Source of the DNA: Magicicada septendecula
Lineage: Eukaryota > Arthropoda > Insecta > Hemiptera > Cicadidae
DNA: 64,000 bases
Direction: 5' to 3'
NCBI GenBank assembly: GCA_034769895.1
Contig: CM068373.1
Location: forward strand, 437,515,080-437,579,079
The notes beneath the pieces were generated by a model. It searched no databases. It was not told where the DNA came from and was given only the letters and a program-made list of their open reading frames with translations. How positions within the stretch are numbered: position 1 is the first letter of the stretch; every line of letters starts with the position of its first letter. Made by a program: the position numbers and the translations under genes. Positions 7,690 through 20,948 of the stretch are shown here, piece after piece.

Positions 7690-9161
7690 TAAAACATGTT
7701 ATACATACATACAATTCATGTTTAAATTCCCCACTAATACATAATAATAAACTCATAATTAACATTGTGATTATTACATTAAAACAAACAACTCACATTT
7801 AACTTTGATCAAAATTTACACACCCTACATCTTTAAATTTGCATATAAAATTATAAACATTACATTTTAATTTCAATTGAACTTTTATTAATTAGCCATC
7901 AATTATTTATCATTTACTACCATTTAAGTCTTCACAATTTCAAATTTATTATTAATATTCATATTACATTATTATTATTTCATTTCTTATTACCTTTCTA
8001 CTTAACCCTTCACATTTTTATCATTGATTAGTCTGGGTGACTCCTGTATTCGCTATGCTTTCAATTGAATAGACATTTATAATCTTACTCCCTTTCTTCC
8101 TACTAACAACCACTATTAACAACCAGATTTACATATTATGACACCAATCTCTCCATTCTAACCCCCTTCACTAATTCCACATACCTCAATTTATTCTCCT
8201 CTTTGTACTAGGATGCGTGTACCCGAACTCTACCAACTCATTCCCTTATCGGTTCCTGACCCTTTCAGGTAACTCGTAACCCTCTTTAAATCTATTCCTC
8301 CCGCTATGACACCTGTCGCTTATGACTCCCTACACCACTACCCTTACTACAAAATATCACCATCAACAAATATATTTACCATTTACTTTACTCAGCTTCT
8401 CTACATATAACCACTAACACCACTGTGTCCCTAAAATATCTAATACTCTCTTTGTGTTTTACTGGTATTTCAAAATTCTTATTTCTCTAACTCCCATTAA
8501 CTTTAATTGACTAACTCAAATGCCTTTATTTTAATAATTATCACTCAATCTCTATCCCTTTTTAAACACTTTACATTACTGTGATCATTGACAATTGCAT
8601 TAGAAAATTCATCCCTCACCTACTAATAACAATACATCTCAATATCCAAATATATTACATGCTTAATCATGTATTATTCATTAGAATCTAAATCTCATAA
8701 AATCATTTAACTTCATTATCAAACTTTCTTTTGTACAACGTTAATTAAGTAATTAATTTTCAATTATTTAATTCAATCCCTTTAAAATCTCACAATTACT
8801 TTCATCACGTATTTAGTCTGTAAAATTTTATAATTATTATTAATTTATACTAATTAATTGAAAATTTAATTTAATTGATAATTAATATTATCAATTTCTA
8901 CTACATATACACAGTGTTTACTTAACACATAGTACACCATAATGTAATACACAAATACATTTAACATAATGACATCAACACATAAAAGAATATACAGTCC
9001 AACTTATTATTTGTTATCATTAACCACAAATCGTTTCATAAGACAATCCATTTCAAAACCACACTATTCACATAATTAAATGTTCATACACAATAAAACA
9101 ATTACCCTCCATCGTCGAATAACAGTCTAATCTTAGGTCTATACAAGTCATTTATTATTGA
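7690..9161. other. AT-rich 3' internal region, no gene seen
   Basis: About 1.5 kb between the GC-richer block and the gag-like gene is very AT-rich and strikingly G-poor on the plus strand, the same bias as the antisense of the gag-like gene. All frames are broken by stops at about the density expected for this composition. A 24-bp palindrome lies at 8873-8896. A GTTCCTGA...TCAGG-AAC hairpin lies at about 8251-8275. The same stretch occurs in every unit, for example 2650-4119. Confidence 0.6.
8873..8896. repeat. AT palindrome, 10-bp arms
   Basis: AATTGATAAT and ATTATCAATT flank TAAT and are perfectly complementary. It sits in the AT-richest part of the unit and recurs in each copy. It could extrude as a cruciform. 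No role is evident. Confidence 0.5.
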
Positions 9162-10188
9162 CTACATTATATTAGTACTATCAATATAATACATATTTAA
9201 TTTTTTATATCTTTCCACAATATCTTTTGAATTGATATGATTATTCCATATTATTCTCTCATGTACCTGGTCACGCTCGAGTATAGTCCTGTCGCCTTTA
9301 GTATATTCTGTTAAAATCAGGTAAGTTATATTATCATCGTTAACATCATCTACTGCTATCTCAATTTCACTATAAGGTAAGTACTCATTATTATTACTTC
9401 TCTCTCCGTCTAACCTTTCTACGAATTCTTCATAATTTCTCTTTACTTTAAATATCTCTATTTCTCTCTTTCTCTCTCTCTCTCTCAATATATTTCTCAC
9501 CATAACAACAAGCTACACTCTCTCTCTCAAAATATGCAGGGGACACTAACTCATCATTACTGCACCAACTATGAAGTGCACAAAAAACCCAGGGAAATTT
9601 ATTTGCAGACATATCGTCTTCCAAATACTCGCGTGAAGCCATTTCTTCACCCCCTACTCCAACATTAAGGGAAAATTTTCCCCCCTGCAATCCCCTTATG
9701 ACTATACTTTCTTTACACTTTCTCTCTAACTCAACACACTCTAACATCTCATTATCACTCCCAATATTCTCATCATCATTTTCTAACACCATATTTCTAT
9801 TTATATTGTCATAATTATCAACACCACTTACTTTATTATTCAAATTATCATTGCTACTCACCTTATTAATTAGCACCTTGTTTTTCGTCATATTGTCACT
9901 GCTACTTACCTTCTTATTCCTTATTTGACTTAATCTCTCATCTAACCTTTTATTCACTTCGTCAAATTGTTTATCAAAATTATCATTTCGTTTTTTGATC
10001 TCATTTTTCATTTCATTGAATTTTACGTTAAAATTATTTGGGATTTCTCTAATTTCACTTTTCTGTTCGTTAAATTTTTCATCAAATTTAGCATTCTGTA
10101 TATTAAAAAGTGTTTGCATCATTTTCACTATCTCGTTGTCGTCAGTCCTTTTAGTCGGGACTGGCGTTGAGTGAACACCCTCACTCAT
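9162..10188 (-). pseudogene. Gag-like coiled-coil protein, frameshifted at (CT)7 (copy 2)
   Basis: The ATG is at 10188, and 246 codons run to a stop at 9448. The C-terminal part lies out of frame at 9162-9503. The translated residues are the same as in copy 1, including SVACCYG. Confidence 0.5.
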
Positions 10189-10462
10189 GATTTGCGATTC
10201 AGTTACACTTGTCTGGCTATCATTTACACTGTCAGTGATGCTGCCATTTTTGAAAAACAAATTTTATTTGAATATATTTCTTTCAAAATTTTACTATATA
10301 TAACATCAAAAAGATATTCTATTTACCCATACTACACATAGCCTAATCATAACATAACCTTCTTACTTACGTACCTTATTTATAATTATTTACTTCAAAT
10401 AACCATTCTGCTCCTCCCAGTAGGCTTGTATTTATATAAAGTCACTGTTCGGAACCGCCAAT

Positions 10463-10862
10463 TGTTAACAATCTTACAAAGTGTTATTTAATCATTTATC
10501 GGTTTGTACATAAACACTTGTTGACGTCTGTATAATTCCGACGCCATTATTAAGGTTTGCCAAATATATATAAAATAGTTACTTACCAGGGTTCTTTTCC
10601 AGCGAACAGGAAGGCAGAATAGGGTTATTTAGTAAATAAATTAATTATTTATTTTCAAAAAAATCTATTACCTTTTATTACCTTCATCACAATCATACAT
10701 TGAATTCTCCCATTCAAACCCAAAGCCAACATTAGCGGTTCATTCCTGAACCCTCACTCTAACATGATTATTACATTTTTTCTTTTATTAATAAACCAAA
10801 ATATAACTGAAAATTAGATTATTTAATTAATTAACCCACAAACCAGCACCTCTATGTTAACA
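10463..10862 (-). repeat. Putative LTR, copy 3 (400 bp)
   Basis: TGTTAACA at both ends, CCAAAAT variant, with an intact TGGCGG PBS-like site just below it. Confidence 0.45.
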
Positions 10863-13800
10863 TACTTTTCACCCGCTCATGCACACGCAAACACCCCATA
10901 CCCATAGAGATCTCATTGCCTTTTAAATTGACATTATAATGATAATATTTTGGTTTAACCCTTATTAAAGTTTTATTCAAACCACATTTTGTTGCTCCGC
11001 TGAATTTTGTCCACGTGGTCCCGTCTCCTTACGTAATTGGCTTCATCTCGGATTTTCTTCTTCCTTTTTTATATTTACCACTCTTATCGAAATTGTTAAT
11101 TAAAACTCAACTTTCACTTCATTTCAATTAATACTGTATCTTTTACATATTTAGTTGTTGCAGGTGCCCGTAATTTATGTTTCGAAACTTATATTTGTGA
11201 CCGGCCAGCTACGGAGTAATTTTATACTGGGCGGATTTTACTGTGTTGAGTTCTTTGTTTCTGCACACTGGGCAAGAAAGACGGCTTCGTACATGCTTTT
11301 CAAGCCGTTCACAGTGGCACACCCATGCGCAAATACGCTCCCCTCGTTGCTAACTTTCACATTCCCAGACTCATTAATGACTTTTGTGCAACAACATCAC
11401 CTATGTACGGCTTGGCTTGGAACCGCACTGACTACAATGTGTTAAAAAACTGCCCAGCGTTTATGATTCAAGTGTTGTTCAGCTGGAGTGGCAATTACAT
11501 TTTACAAGTATTTAAGAAAGAAAAAAAAAATAAACCCCAATAGTTTGTCCCGCTACAAAACCCCCTCAATGAGAGGTTTTATGCCAAAGCATAAAAACTC
11601 TCATTGACACTCTCATACTTTCTAAAGGGATCAGTTGGAATATGTTACCACAACCCCCTGTATTGTTTATATAAAAAAAAATGGTTAAATCACCCTTGGT
11701 CCAGTGGCTGTGACAGCACCTGAATGACCTTACTGGACTTCTCTCTCGAGATCCCAACACCGCAAGGCCAGACAGACGTTTGACACTCCTGCTCTGACGC
11801 GCTAGCCAGCTCAGGACCGCCGCCACAGCATCACCAGACACTGAAACATCAAATTAAAATATCAAATAGTGGCCTTGGATAATACCATATCCCTAACTGA
11901 GCTGTTTCCCCTTAGCTGTGCGCTGGTTTGCGTTAAGAAGCACCGGTTTTTCTTAATTCTTAACACATGCATATATGAACACTTAAACTACCATGATACA
12001 TTTATAAAATTCCTTTACATCATTCTCTTGTTAACTCTTTTATAAAAATCAAAATTATTGCCCTGATTCCCATCAGAATTAAATAAACATTTCCCATTAC
12101 AATATTACAAGTATCTCCCATTACTCAGATTTCATCTAAAATATTTAAACACATTGTTAAAATTCTCTTAAACACATTATCAAAATTTAATCAAACAGAA
12201 TTCATCTATATCTCCCTTCTTCTATAATTCTTAAATATTTCCCATTTATATCTAAAATAATTCAAATTCATTTAACATTTTATAAAAATATTATTATTAA
12301 CAGAAATTCTATTTATCCGGCGCTGTTAATAATAATCATCCCCTTTGTTCTCCTCCACACACCCTATTCCCCCCCCTCTGAACTGCTGCGTTCAGTTGCC
12401 TCCACAAGGACTGAGGCGGAAGGAGTAAGCACTTTTTTCTTTTCTCTCACTCCCATCCTTGCTTCAGCGTTACAAAAACTTCAGGGTAAGTACCCCTACT
12501 TTTATCTTATGATATGCCCCTAAGGTCTACCACCCCTACTGAGGTGAAATAGCCTATGCTCAAAATAATCTTAGATTCCCTTATTAAACACCATTAAATT
12601 TCTAGGTTTGACCAATTTCAAAGGCAACCAACTGTGGTCAGTTTACAATTTCTGCCCACAACTGATTGTCATCCAAAACCACGATCTGGGTTGGTAAGGC
12701 CGAGATCGCCCGAAATGTAGGGAAACTCATTTAAAACATGTTATACATACATACAATTCATGCTTAAATTCCCCCACTAATACATAATAATAAACTCATA
12801 ATTAACATTGTGATTATTACATTAAAACAAACAACTCACATTTAACTTTGATCAAAATTTACACACCCTACATCTTTAAATTTGCATATAAAATTATAAA
12901 CATTACATTTTAATTTCAATTGAACTTTTATTAATTAGCCATCAATTATTTATCATTTACTACCATTTAAGTCTTCACAATTTCAAATTTATTATTAATA
13001 TTCATATTACATTATTATTATTTCATTTCTTATTACCTTTCTTCTTAACCCTTCACATTTTTATCATTGATTAGTCTGGGTGACTCCTGTATTCGCTATG
13101 CTTTCAATTGAATAGACATTTATAATCTTACTCCCTTTCTTCCTACTAACAACCACTATTAACAACCAGATTTACATATTATGACACCAATCTCTCCATT
13201 CTAACCCCCTTCACTAATTCCACTTACCTCAATTTATTCTCCTCTTTGTACTAGGATGCGTGTACCCGAACTCTACCAACTCATTCCCTTATCGGTTCCT
13301 GACCCTTTCAGGTAACTCGTAACCCTCTTTAAATCTATTCCTCCCGCTATGACACCTGTCGCTTATGACTCCCTACACCACTACCCTTACTACAAAATAT
13401 CACCATCAACAAATATATTTACCATTTACTTTACTCAGCTTCTCTACATATAACCACTAACACCACTGTGTCCCTAAAATATCTAATACTCTCTTTGTGT
13501 TTTACTGGTATTTCAAAATTCTTATTTCTCTAACTCCCATTAACTTTAATTGACTAACTCAAATGCCTTTATTTTAATAATTATCACTCAATCTCTATCC
13601 CTTTTTAAACACTTTACATTACTGTGATCATTGACAATTGCATTAGAAAATTCATCCCTCACCTACTAATAACAATACATCTCAATATCCAAATATATTA
13701 CATGCTTAATCATGTATTATTCATTAGAATCTAAATCTCATAAAATCATTTAACTTCATTATCAAACTTTCTTTTGTACAACGTTAATTAAGTAAATAAT

Positions 13801-14204
13801 TTTCAATTATTTAATTCAATCCCTTTAAAATCTCACAATTACTTTCATCACGTATTCAGTCTGTAAAATTTTATAATTATTATTAATTTATACTAATTAA
13901 TTGAAAATTTAATTTAATTGATAATTAATATTATCAATTTCTACTACATATACACAGTGTTTACTTAACACATAGTACACCATAATGTAATACACAAATA
14001 CATTTAACATAATGACATCAACACATAAAAGAATATACAGTCCAACTTATTATTTGTTATCATTAACCACAAATCGTTTCATAAGACAATCCATTTCAAA
14101 ACCACACTATTCACATAATTAAATGTTCATACACAATAAAACAATTACCCTCCATCGTCGAATAACAGTCTAATCTTAGGTCTATACAAGTCATTTATTA
14201 TTGA

Positions 14205-15231
14205 CTACATTATATTAGTACTATCAATATAATACATATTTAATTTTTTATATCTTTCCACAATATCTTTTGAATTGATATGATTATTCCATATTATTCT
14301 CTCATGTACCTGGTCACGCTCGAGTATAGTCCTGTCGCCTTTAGTATATTCTGTTAAAATCAGGTAAGTTATATTATCATCGTTAACATCATCTACTGCT
14401 ATCTCAATTTCACTATAAGGTAAGTACTCATTATTATTACTTCTCTCTCCGTCTAACCTTTCTACGAATTCTTCATAATTTCTCTTTACTTTAAATATCT
14501 CTATTTCTCTCTTTCTCTCTCTCTCTCTCAATATATTTCTCACCATAACAACAAGCTACACTCTCTCTCTCAAAATATGCAGGGGACACTAACTCATCAT
14601 TACTGCACCAACTATGAAGTGCACAAAAAACCCAGGGAAATTTATTTGCAGACATATCGTCTTCCAAATACTCGCGTGAAGCCATTTCTTCACCCCCTAC
14701 TCCAACATTAAGGGAAAATTTTCCCCCCTGCAATCCCCTTATGACTATACTTTCTTTACACTTTCTCTCTAACTCAACACACTCTAACATCTCATTATCA
14801 CTCCCAATATTCTCATCATCATTTTCTAACACCATATTTCTATTTATATTGTCATAATTATCAACACCACTTACTTTATTATTCAAATTATCATTGCTAC
14901 TCACCTTATTAATTAGCACCTTGTTTTTCGTCATATTGTCACTGCTACTTACCTTCTTATTCCTTATTTGACTTAATCTCTCATCTAACCTTTTATTCAC
15001 TTCGTCAAATTGTTTATCAAAATTATCATTTCGTTTTTTGATCTCATTTTTCATTTCATTGAATTTTACGTTAAAATTATTTGGGATTTCTCTAATTTCA
15101 CTTTTCTGTTCGTTAAATTTTTCATCAAATTTAGCATTCTGTATATTAAAAAGTGTTTGCGTCATTTTCACTATCTCGTTGTCGTCAGTCCTTTTAGTCG
15201 GGACTGGCGTTGAGTGAACACCCTCACTCAT
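14205..15231 (-). pseudogene. Gag-like coiled-coil protein, frameshifted at (CT)7 (copy 3)
   Basis: The ATG is at 15231 with a stop at 14491. The C-terminal part is out of frame at 14205-14546. It carries a private Met-to-Thr change (KMTQT instead of KMMQT) just before the coiled-coil repeats. Confidence 0.5.
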
Positions 15232-15505
15232 GATTTGCGATTCAGTTACACTTGTCTGGCTATCATTTACACTGTCAGTGATGCTGCCATTTTTGAAAAA
15301 CAAATTTTATTTGAATATATTTTTTTCAAAATTTTACTATATATAACATCAAAAAGATATTCTATTTACCCATACTACACATAGCCTAATCATAACATAA
15401 CCTTCTTACTTACGTACCTTATTTATAATTATTTACTTCAAATAACCATTCTGCTCCTCCCAGTAGGCTTGTATTTATATAAAGTCACTGTTCGGAACCG
15501 CCAAT

Positions 15506-15905
15506 TGTTAACAATCTTACAAAGTGTTATTTAATCATTTATCGGTTTGTACATAAACACTTGTTGACGTCTGTATAATTCCGACGCCATTATTAAGGTT
15601 TGCCAAATATATATATAATATTTACTTACCAGGGTTCTTTTCCAGCGAACAGGAAGGCAGAATAGGGTTATTTAGTAAATAAATTAATTATTTATTTTCA
15701 AAAAAATCTATTACCTTTTATTACCTTCATCACAATCATACATTGAATTCTCCCATTCAAACCCAAAGCCAACATTATCGGTTCATTCCTGAACCCTCAC
15801 TCTAACATGATTATTACATTTTTTCTTTTATTAATAAACCAAAATATAACTGAAAATTAGATTATTTAATTAATTAACCCACAAACCAGCACCTCTATGT
15901 TAACA
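15506..15905 (-). repeat. Putative LTR, copy 4 (400 bp)
   Basis: TGTTAACA at both ends. The TATATATA run is longer here, and the following AAATAGTTACTT became TAATATTTACTT, as partly shared by copies 5 and 6. Confidence 0.45.
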
Positions 15906-18900
15906 TACTTTTCACCCGCTCATGCACACGCAAACACCCCATACCCATAGAGATCTCATTGCCTTTTAAATTGACATTATAATGATAATATTTTGGTTTA
16001 ACCCTTATTACAGTTTTATTCAAACCACATTTTGTTGCTCCGCTGAATTTTGTCCACGTGGTCCCGTCTCCTTACGTAATTGGCTTCATCTCGGATTTTC
16101 TTCTTCCTTTTTTATATTCACCACTCTTATCGAAATTGTTAATTAAAACTCAACTTTCACTTCATTTCAATTAATACTGTATCTTTTACATATTTAGTTG
16201 TTGCAGGTGCCCGTAATTTATGTTTCGAAACTTATATTTGTGACCGGCCAGCTACGGAGTAATTTTATACTGGGCGGATTTTACTGTGTTGAGTTCTTTG
16301 TTTCTGCACACTGGGCAAGAAAGACGGCTTCGTACATGCTTTTCAAGCCGTTCACAGTGGCACACCCATGCGCAAATACGCTCCCCTCGTTGCTAACTTT
16401 CACATTCCCAGACTCATTAATGACTTTTGTGCAACAACATCACCTATGTACGGCTTCGCTTGGAACCGAACTGACTTCAATGTGTTAAAAAACTGCCCAG
16501 CGTTTATGATTCAAGTGTTGTTCAGCTGGAGTGGCAATTACATTTTACAAGTATTTAAGAAAGAAAAAAAAAATAAACCCCAATAGTTTGTCCCGTTACA
16601 AAACCCCCTCAATGAGAGGTTTTATGCCAAAGCATAAAAACTCTCATTGACACTCTCATACTTTCTAAAGGGATCAGTTGGAATATGTTACCACAACCCC
16701 CTGTATTGTTTATATAAAAAGAAATGGTTAAATCACCCTTGGTCCAGTGGCTGTGACCGCACCTGAATGACCTTACTGGACTTCTCTCTCGAGATCCCAA
16801 CACCGCAAGGCCAGACAGACGTTTGACACTCCTGCTCTGACGCGCTAGCCAGCTCAGGACCGCCGCCACAGCATCACCAGACACTGAAACATCAAATTAA
16901 AATATCAAATAGTGGCCTTGGATAATACCATATCCCTAACTGAGCTGTTTCCCCTTAGCTGTGCGCTGGTTTGCGTTAAGAAGCACTGGTTTTTCTTAAT
17001 TCTTAACACATGCATATATGAACACTTAAACTACCATGATACTTTTATAAAATTCCTTTACATCATTCTCTTGTTAACTCTTTTATAAAAATCAAAATTA
17101 TTGCCCTGATTCCCATCAGAATTAAATAAACATTTCCATTACAATATTACAAGTATCTCCCATTACTCAGATTTCATCTAAAATATTTAAACACATTGTT
17201 AAAATTCTCTTAAACACATTATCAAAATTTAATCAAACAGAATTCATCTATATCTCCCTTCTTCTACAATTCTTAAATATTTCCCATTTATATCTAAAAT
17301 AATTCAAATTCATTTAACATTTTATAAAAATATTATTATTAACAGAAATTCTATTTATCCGGCGCTGTTAATAATAATCATCCCCTTTGTTCTCCTCCAC
17401 ACACCCTATCCACCCCCCCTCTGAACTGCTGCGTTCAGTTGCCTCCACAAGGACTGAGGCGGAAGGAGTAAGCACTTTTTTCTTTTCTCTCACTCCCATC
17501 CTTGCTTCAGCGTTACAAAAACTTCAGGGTAAGTACCCCTACTTTTATCTTATGATATGCCCCTAAGGTCTACCACCCCTACTGAGGTGAAATAGCCTAT
17601 GCTCAAAATAATCTTAGATTCCCTTATTAAACACCATTAAATTTCTAGGTTTGACCAATTTCAAAGGCAACCAACTGTGGTCAGTTTACAATTTCTGCCC
17701 ACAACTGATTGTCATCCAAAACCACGATCTGGGTTGGTAAGGCCGAGATCGCCCGAAATGTAGGGAATCTCATTTAAAACATGTTATACATACATACAAT
17801 TCATGTTTAAATTCCCCCACTAATACATAATAATAAACTCATAATTAACATTGTGATTATTACATTAAAACAAACAACTCACATTTAACTTTGATCAAAA
17901 TTTACACACCCTACATCTTTAAATTTGCATATAAAATTATAAACATTACATTTTAATTTCAATTGAACTTTTATTAATTAGCCATCAATTATTTATCATT
18001 TACTACCATTTAAGTCTTCACAATTTCAAATTTATTATTAATATTCATATTACATTATTATTATTTCATTTCTTATTACCTTTCTACTTAACCCTTCACA
18101 TTTTTATCATTGATTAGTCTGGGTGACTCCTGTATTCGCTATGCTTTCAATTGAATAGACATTTATAATCTTACTCCCTTTCTTCCTACTAACAACCACT
18201 ATTAACAACCAGATTTACATATTATGACACCAATCTCTCCATTCTAACCCCCTTCACTAATTCCACATACCTCAATTTATTCTCCTCTTTGTACTAGGAT
18301 GCGTGTACCCGAACTCTACCAACTCATTCCCTTATCGGTTCCTGACCCTTTCAGGTAACTCGTAACCCTCTTTAAATCTATTCCTCCCGCTATGACACCT
18401 GTCGCTTATGACTCCCTACACCACTACCCTTACTACAAAATATCACCATCAACAAATATATTTACCATTTACTTTACTCAGCTTCTCTACATATAACCAC
18501 TAACACCACTGTGTCCCTAAAATATCTAATACTCTCTTTGTGTTTTACTGGTATTTCAAAATTCTTATTTCTCTAACTCCCATTAACTTTAATTGACTAA
18601 CTCAAATGCCTTTATTTTAATAATTATCACTCAATCTCTATCCCTTTTTAAACACTTTACATTACTGTGATCATTGACAATTGCATTAGAAAATTCATCC
18701 CTCACCTACTAATAACAATACATCTCAATATCCAAATATATTACATGCTTAATCATGTATTATTCATTAGAATCTAAATCTCATAAAATCATTTAACTTC
18801 ATTATCAAACTTTCTTTTGTACAACGTTAATTAAGTAATTAATTTTCAATTATTTAATTCAATCCCTTTAAAATCTCACAATTACTTTCATCACGTATTT

Positions 18901-19247
18901 AGTCTGTAAAATATTATAATTATTATTAATTTATACTAATTAATTGAAAATTTTATTTAATTGATAATTAATATTATCAATTTCTACTACTTATACACAT
19001 TGTTTACTTAACACATAGTACACCATAATGTAATACACAAATACATTTAACATAATGACATCAACACATAAAAGAATATACAGTCCAACTTATTATTTGT
19101 TATCATTAACCACAAATCGTTTCATAAGACAATCCATTTCAAAACCACACTATTCAAATAATTAAATGTTCATACACAATAAAACCATTACCCTCCATCG
19201 TCGAATAACAGTCTAATCTTAGGTCTATACAAGTCATTTATTATTGA

Positions 19248-20274
19248 CTACATTATATTAGTACTATCAATATAATACATATTTAATTTTTTATATCTTT
19301 CCACAATATCTTTTGAATTGATATGATTATTCCATATTATTCTCTCATGTACCTGGTCACGCTTGAGTATAGTCCTGTCGCCTTTAGTATATTCTGTTAA
19401 AATCAGGTAAGTTATATTATCATCGTTAACATCATCTACTGCTATCTCAATTTCACTATAAGGTAAGTACTCATTATTATTACTTCTCTCTCCGTCTAAC
19501 CTTTCTACGAATTCTTCATAATTTCTCTTTACTTTAAATATCTCTATTTCTCTCTTTCTCTCTCTCTCTCTCAATATATTTCTCACCATAACACCAAGCT
19601 ACACTCTCTCTCTCAAAATATGCAGGGGACACTAACTCATCATTACTGCACCAACTATGAAGTGCACAAAAAACCCAGGGAAATTTATTTGCAGACATAT
19701 CGTCTTCCAAATACTCGCGTGAAGCCATTTCTTCACCCCCTACTCCAACATTAAGGGAAAATTTTCCCCCCTGCAATCCCCTTATGACTATACTTTCTTT
19801 ACACTTTCTCTCTAACTCAACACACTCTAACATCTCATTATCACTCCCAATATTCTCATCATCATTTTCTAACACCATATTTCTATTTATATTGTCATAA
19901 TTATCAACACCACTTACTTTATTATTCAAATTATCATTGCTACTCACCTTATTAATTAGCACCTTGTTTTTCGTCATATTGTCACTGCTACTTACCTTCT
20001 TATTCCTTATTTGACTTAATCTCTCATCTAACCTTTTATTCACTTCGTCAAATTGTTTATCAAAATTATCATTTCGTTTTTTGATCTCATTTTTCATTTC
20101 ATTGAATTTTACGTTAAAATTATTTGGGATTTCTCTAATTTCACTTTTCTGTTCGTTAAATTTTTCATCAAATTTAGCATTCTGTATATTAAAAAGTGTT
20201 TGCATCATTTTCACTATCTCGTTGTCGTCAGTCCTTTTAGTCGGGACTGGCGTTGAGTGAACACCCTCACTCAT
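19248..20274 (-). pseudogene. Gag-like coiled-coil protein, frameshifted at (CT)7 (copy 4)
   Basis: The ATG is at 20274 with a stop at 19534. The tail is out of frame at 19248-19589, with a Glu-to-Lys change (ILKRDQ). This is the first copy with SVAWCYG instead of SVACCYG, a state kept by all later copies. Confidence 0.5.
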
Positions 20275-20548
20275 GATTTGCGATTCAGTTACACTTGTCT
20301 GGCTATCATTTACACTGTCAGTGATGCTGCCATTTTTGAAAAACAAATTTTATTTGAATATATTTCTTTCAAAATTTTACTATATATAACATCAAAAAGA
20401 TATTCTATTTACCCATACTACACATAGCCTAATCATAACATAACCTTCTTACTTACGTACCTTATTTATAATTATTTACTTCAAATAACCATTCTGCTCC
20501 TCCCAGTAGGCTTGTATTTATATAAAGTCACTGTTCGGAACCGCCAAT

Positions 20549-20948
20549 TGTTAACAATCTTACAAAGTGTTATTTAATCATTTATCGGTTTGTACATAAA
20601 CACTTGTTGACGTCTGTATAATTCCGACGCCATTATTAAGGTTTGCCAAATATATATAAAATATTTACTTACCAGGGTTCTTTTCCAGCGAACAGGAAGG
20701 CAGAATAGGGTTATTTAGTAAATAAATTAATTATTTATTTTCAAAAAAATCTATTACCTTTTATTACCTTCATCACAATCATACATTGAATTCTCCCATT
20801 CAAACCCAAAGCCAATATTATCGGTTCATTCCTGAACCCTCACTCTAACATGATTATTACATTTTTTCTTTTATTAATAAACCAAAATGTAACTGAAAAT
20901 TAGATTATTTAATTAATTAACCCACAAACCAGCACCTCTATGTTAACA
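20549..20948 (-). repeat. Putative LTR, copy 5 (400 bp)
   Basis: TGTTAACA at both ends. Has CCAAAATGT (private G) near 20887. Confidence 0.45.

Larger units (their letters stand above)
5421..10462 (-). repeat. Array unit R2 (5042 bp), reference left-type copy
   Basis: Left-type throughout: CCAAAAT in the LTR, CACGTG box at 5970-5975, AACATCACC in the island, GTGATT donor, C8 run and (CT)7. It has a private change near 5496 (CCCACTCC for CCGACGCC). I use this copy as the reference for the within-unit features listed below. Confidence 0.95.
10463..15505 (-). repeat. Array unit R3 (5043 bp)
   Basis: Left-type copy very close to R2. Private changes include CTGTGACAGCAC for CTGTGACCGCAC near 11714, in the exon-like segment, and CACCGG for CACTGG near 11942. 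Confidence 0.95.
15506..20548 (-). repeat. Array unit R4 (5043 bp)
   Basis: Left-type. Shares with R5 the interrupted C-run (CCA then C7) and a CATAC version of the AT-rich region. The island has private changes (GCTTCGCTTGG, GAACTGACTTC near 16455-16479). Confidence 0.95.
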
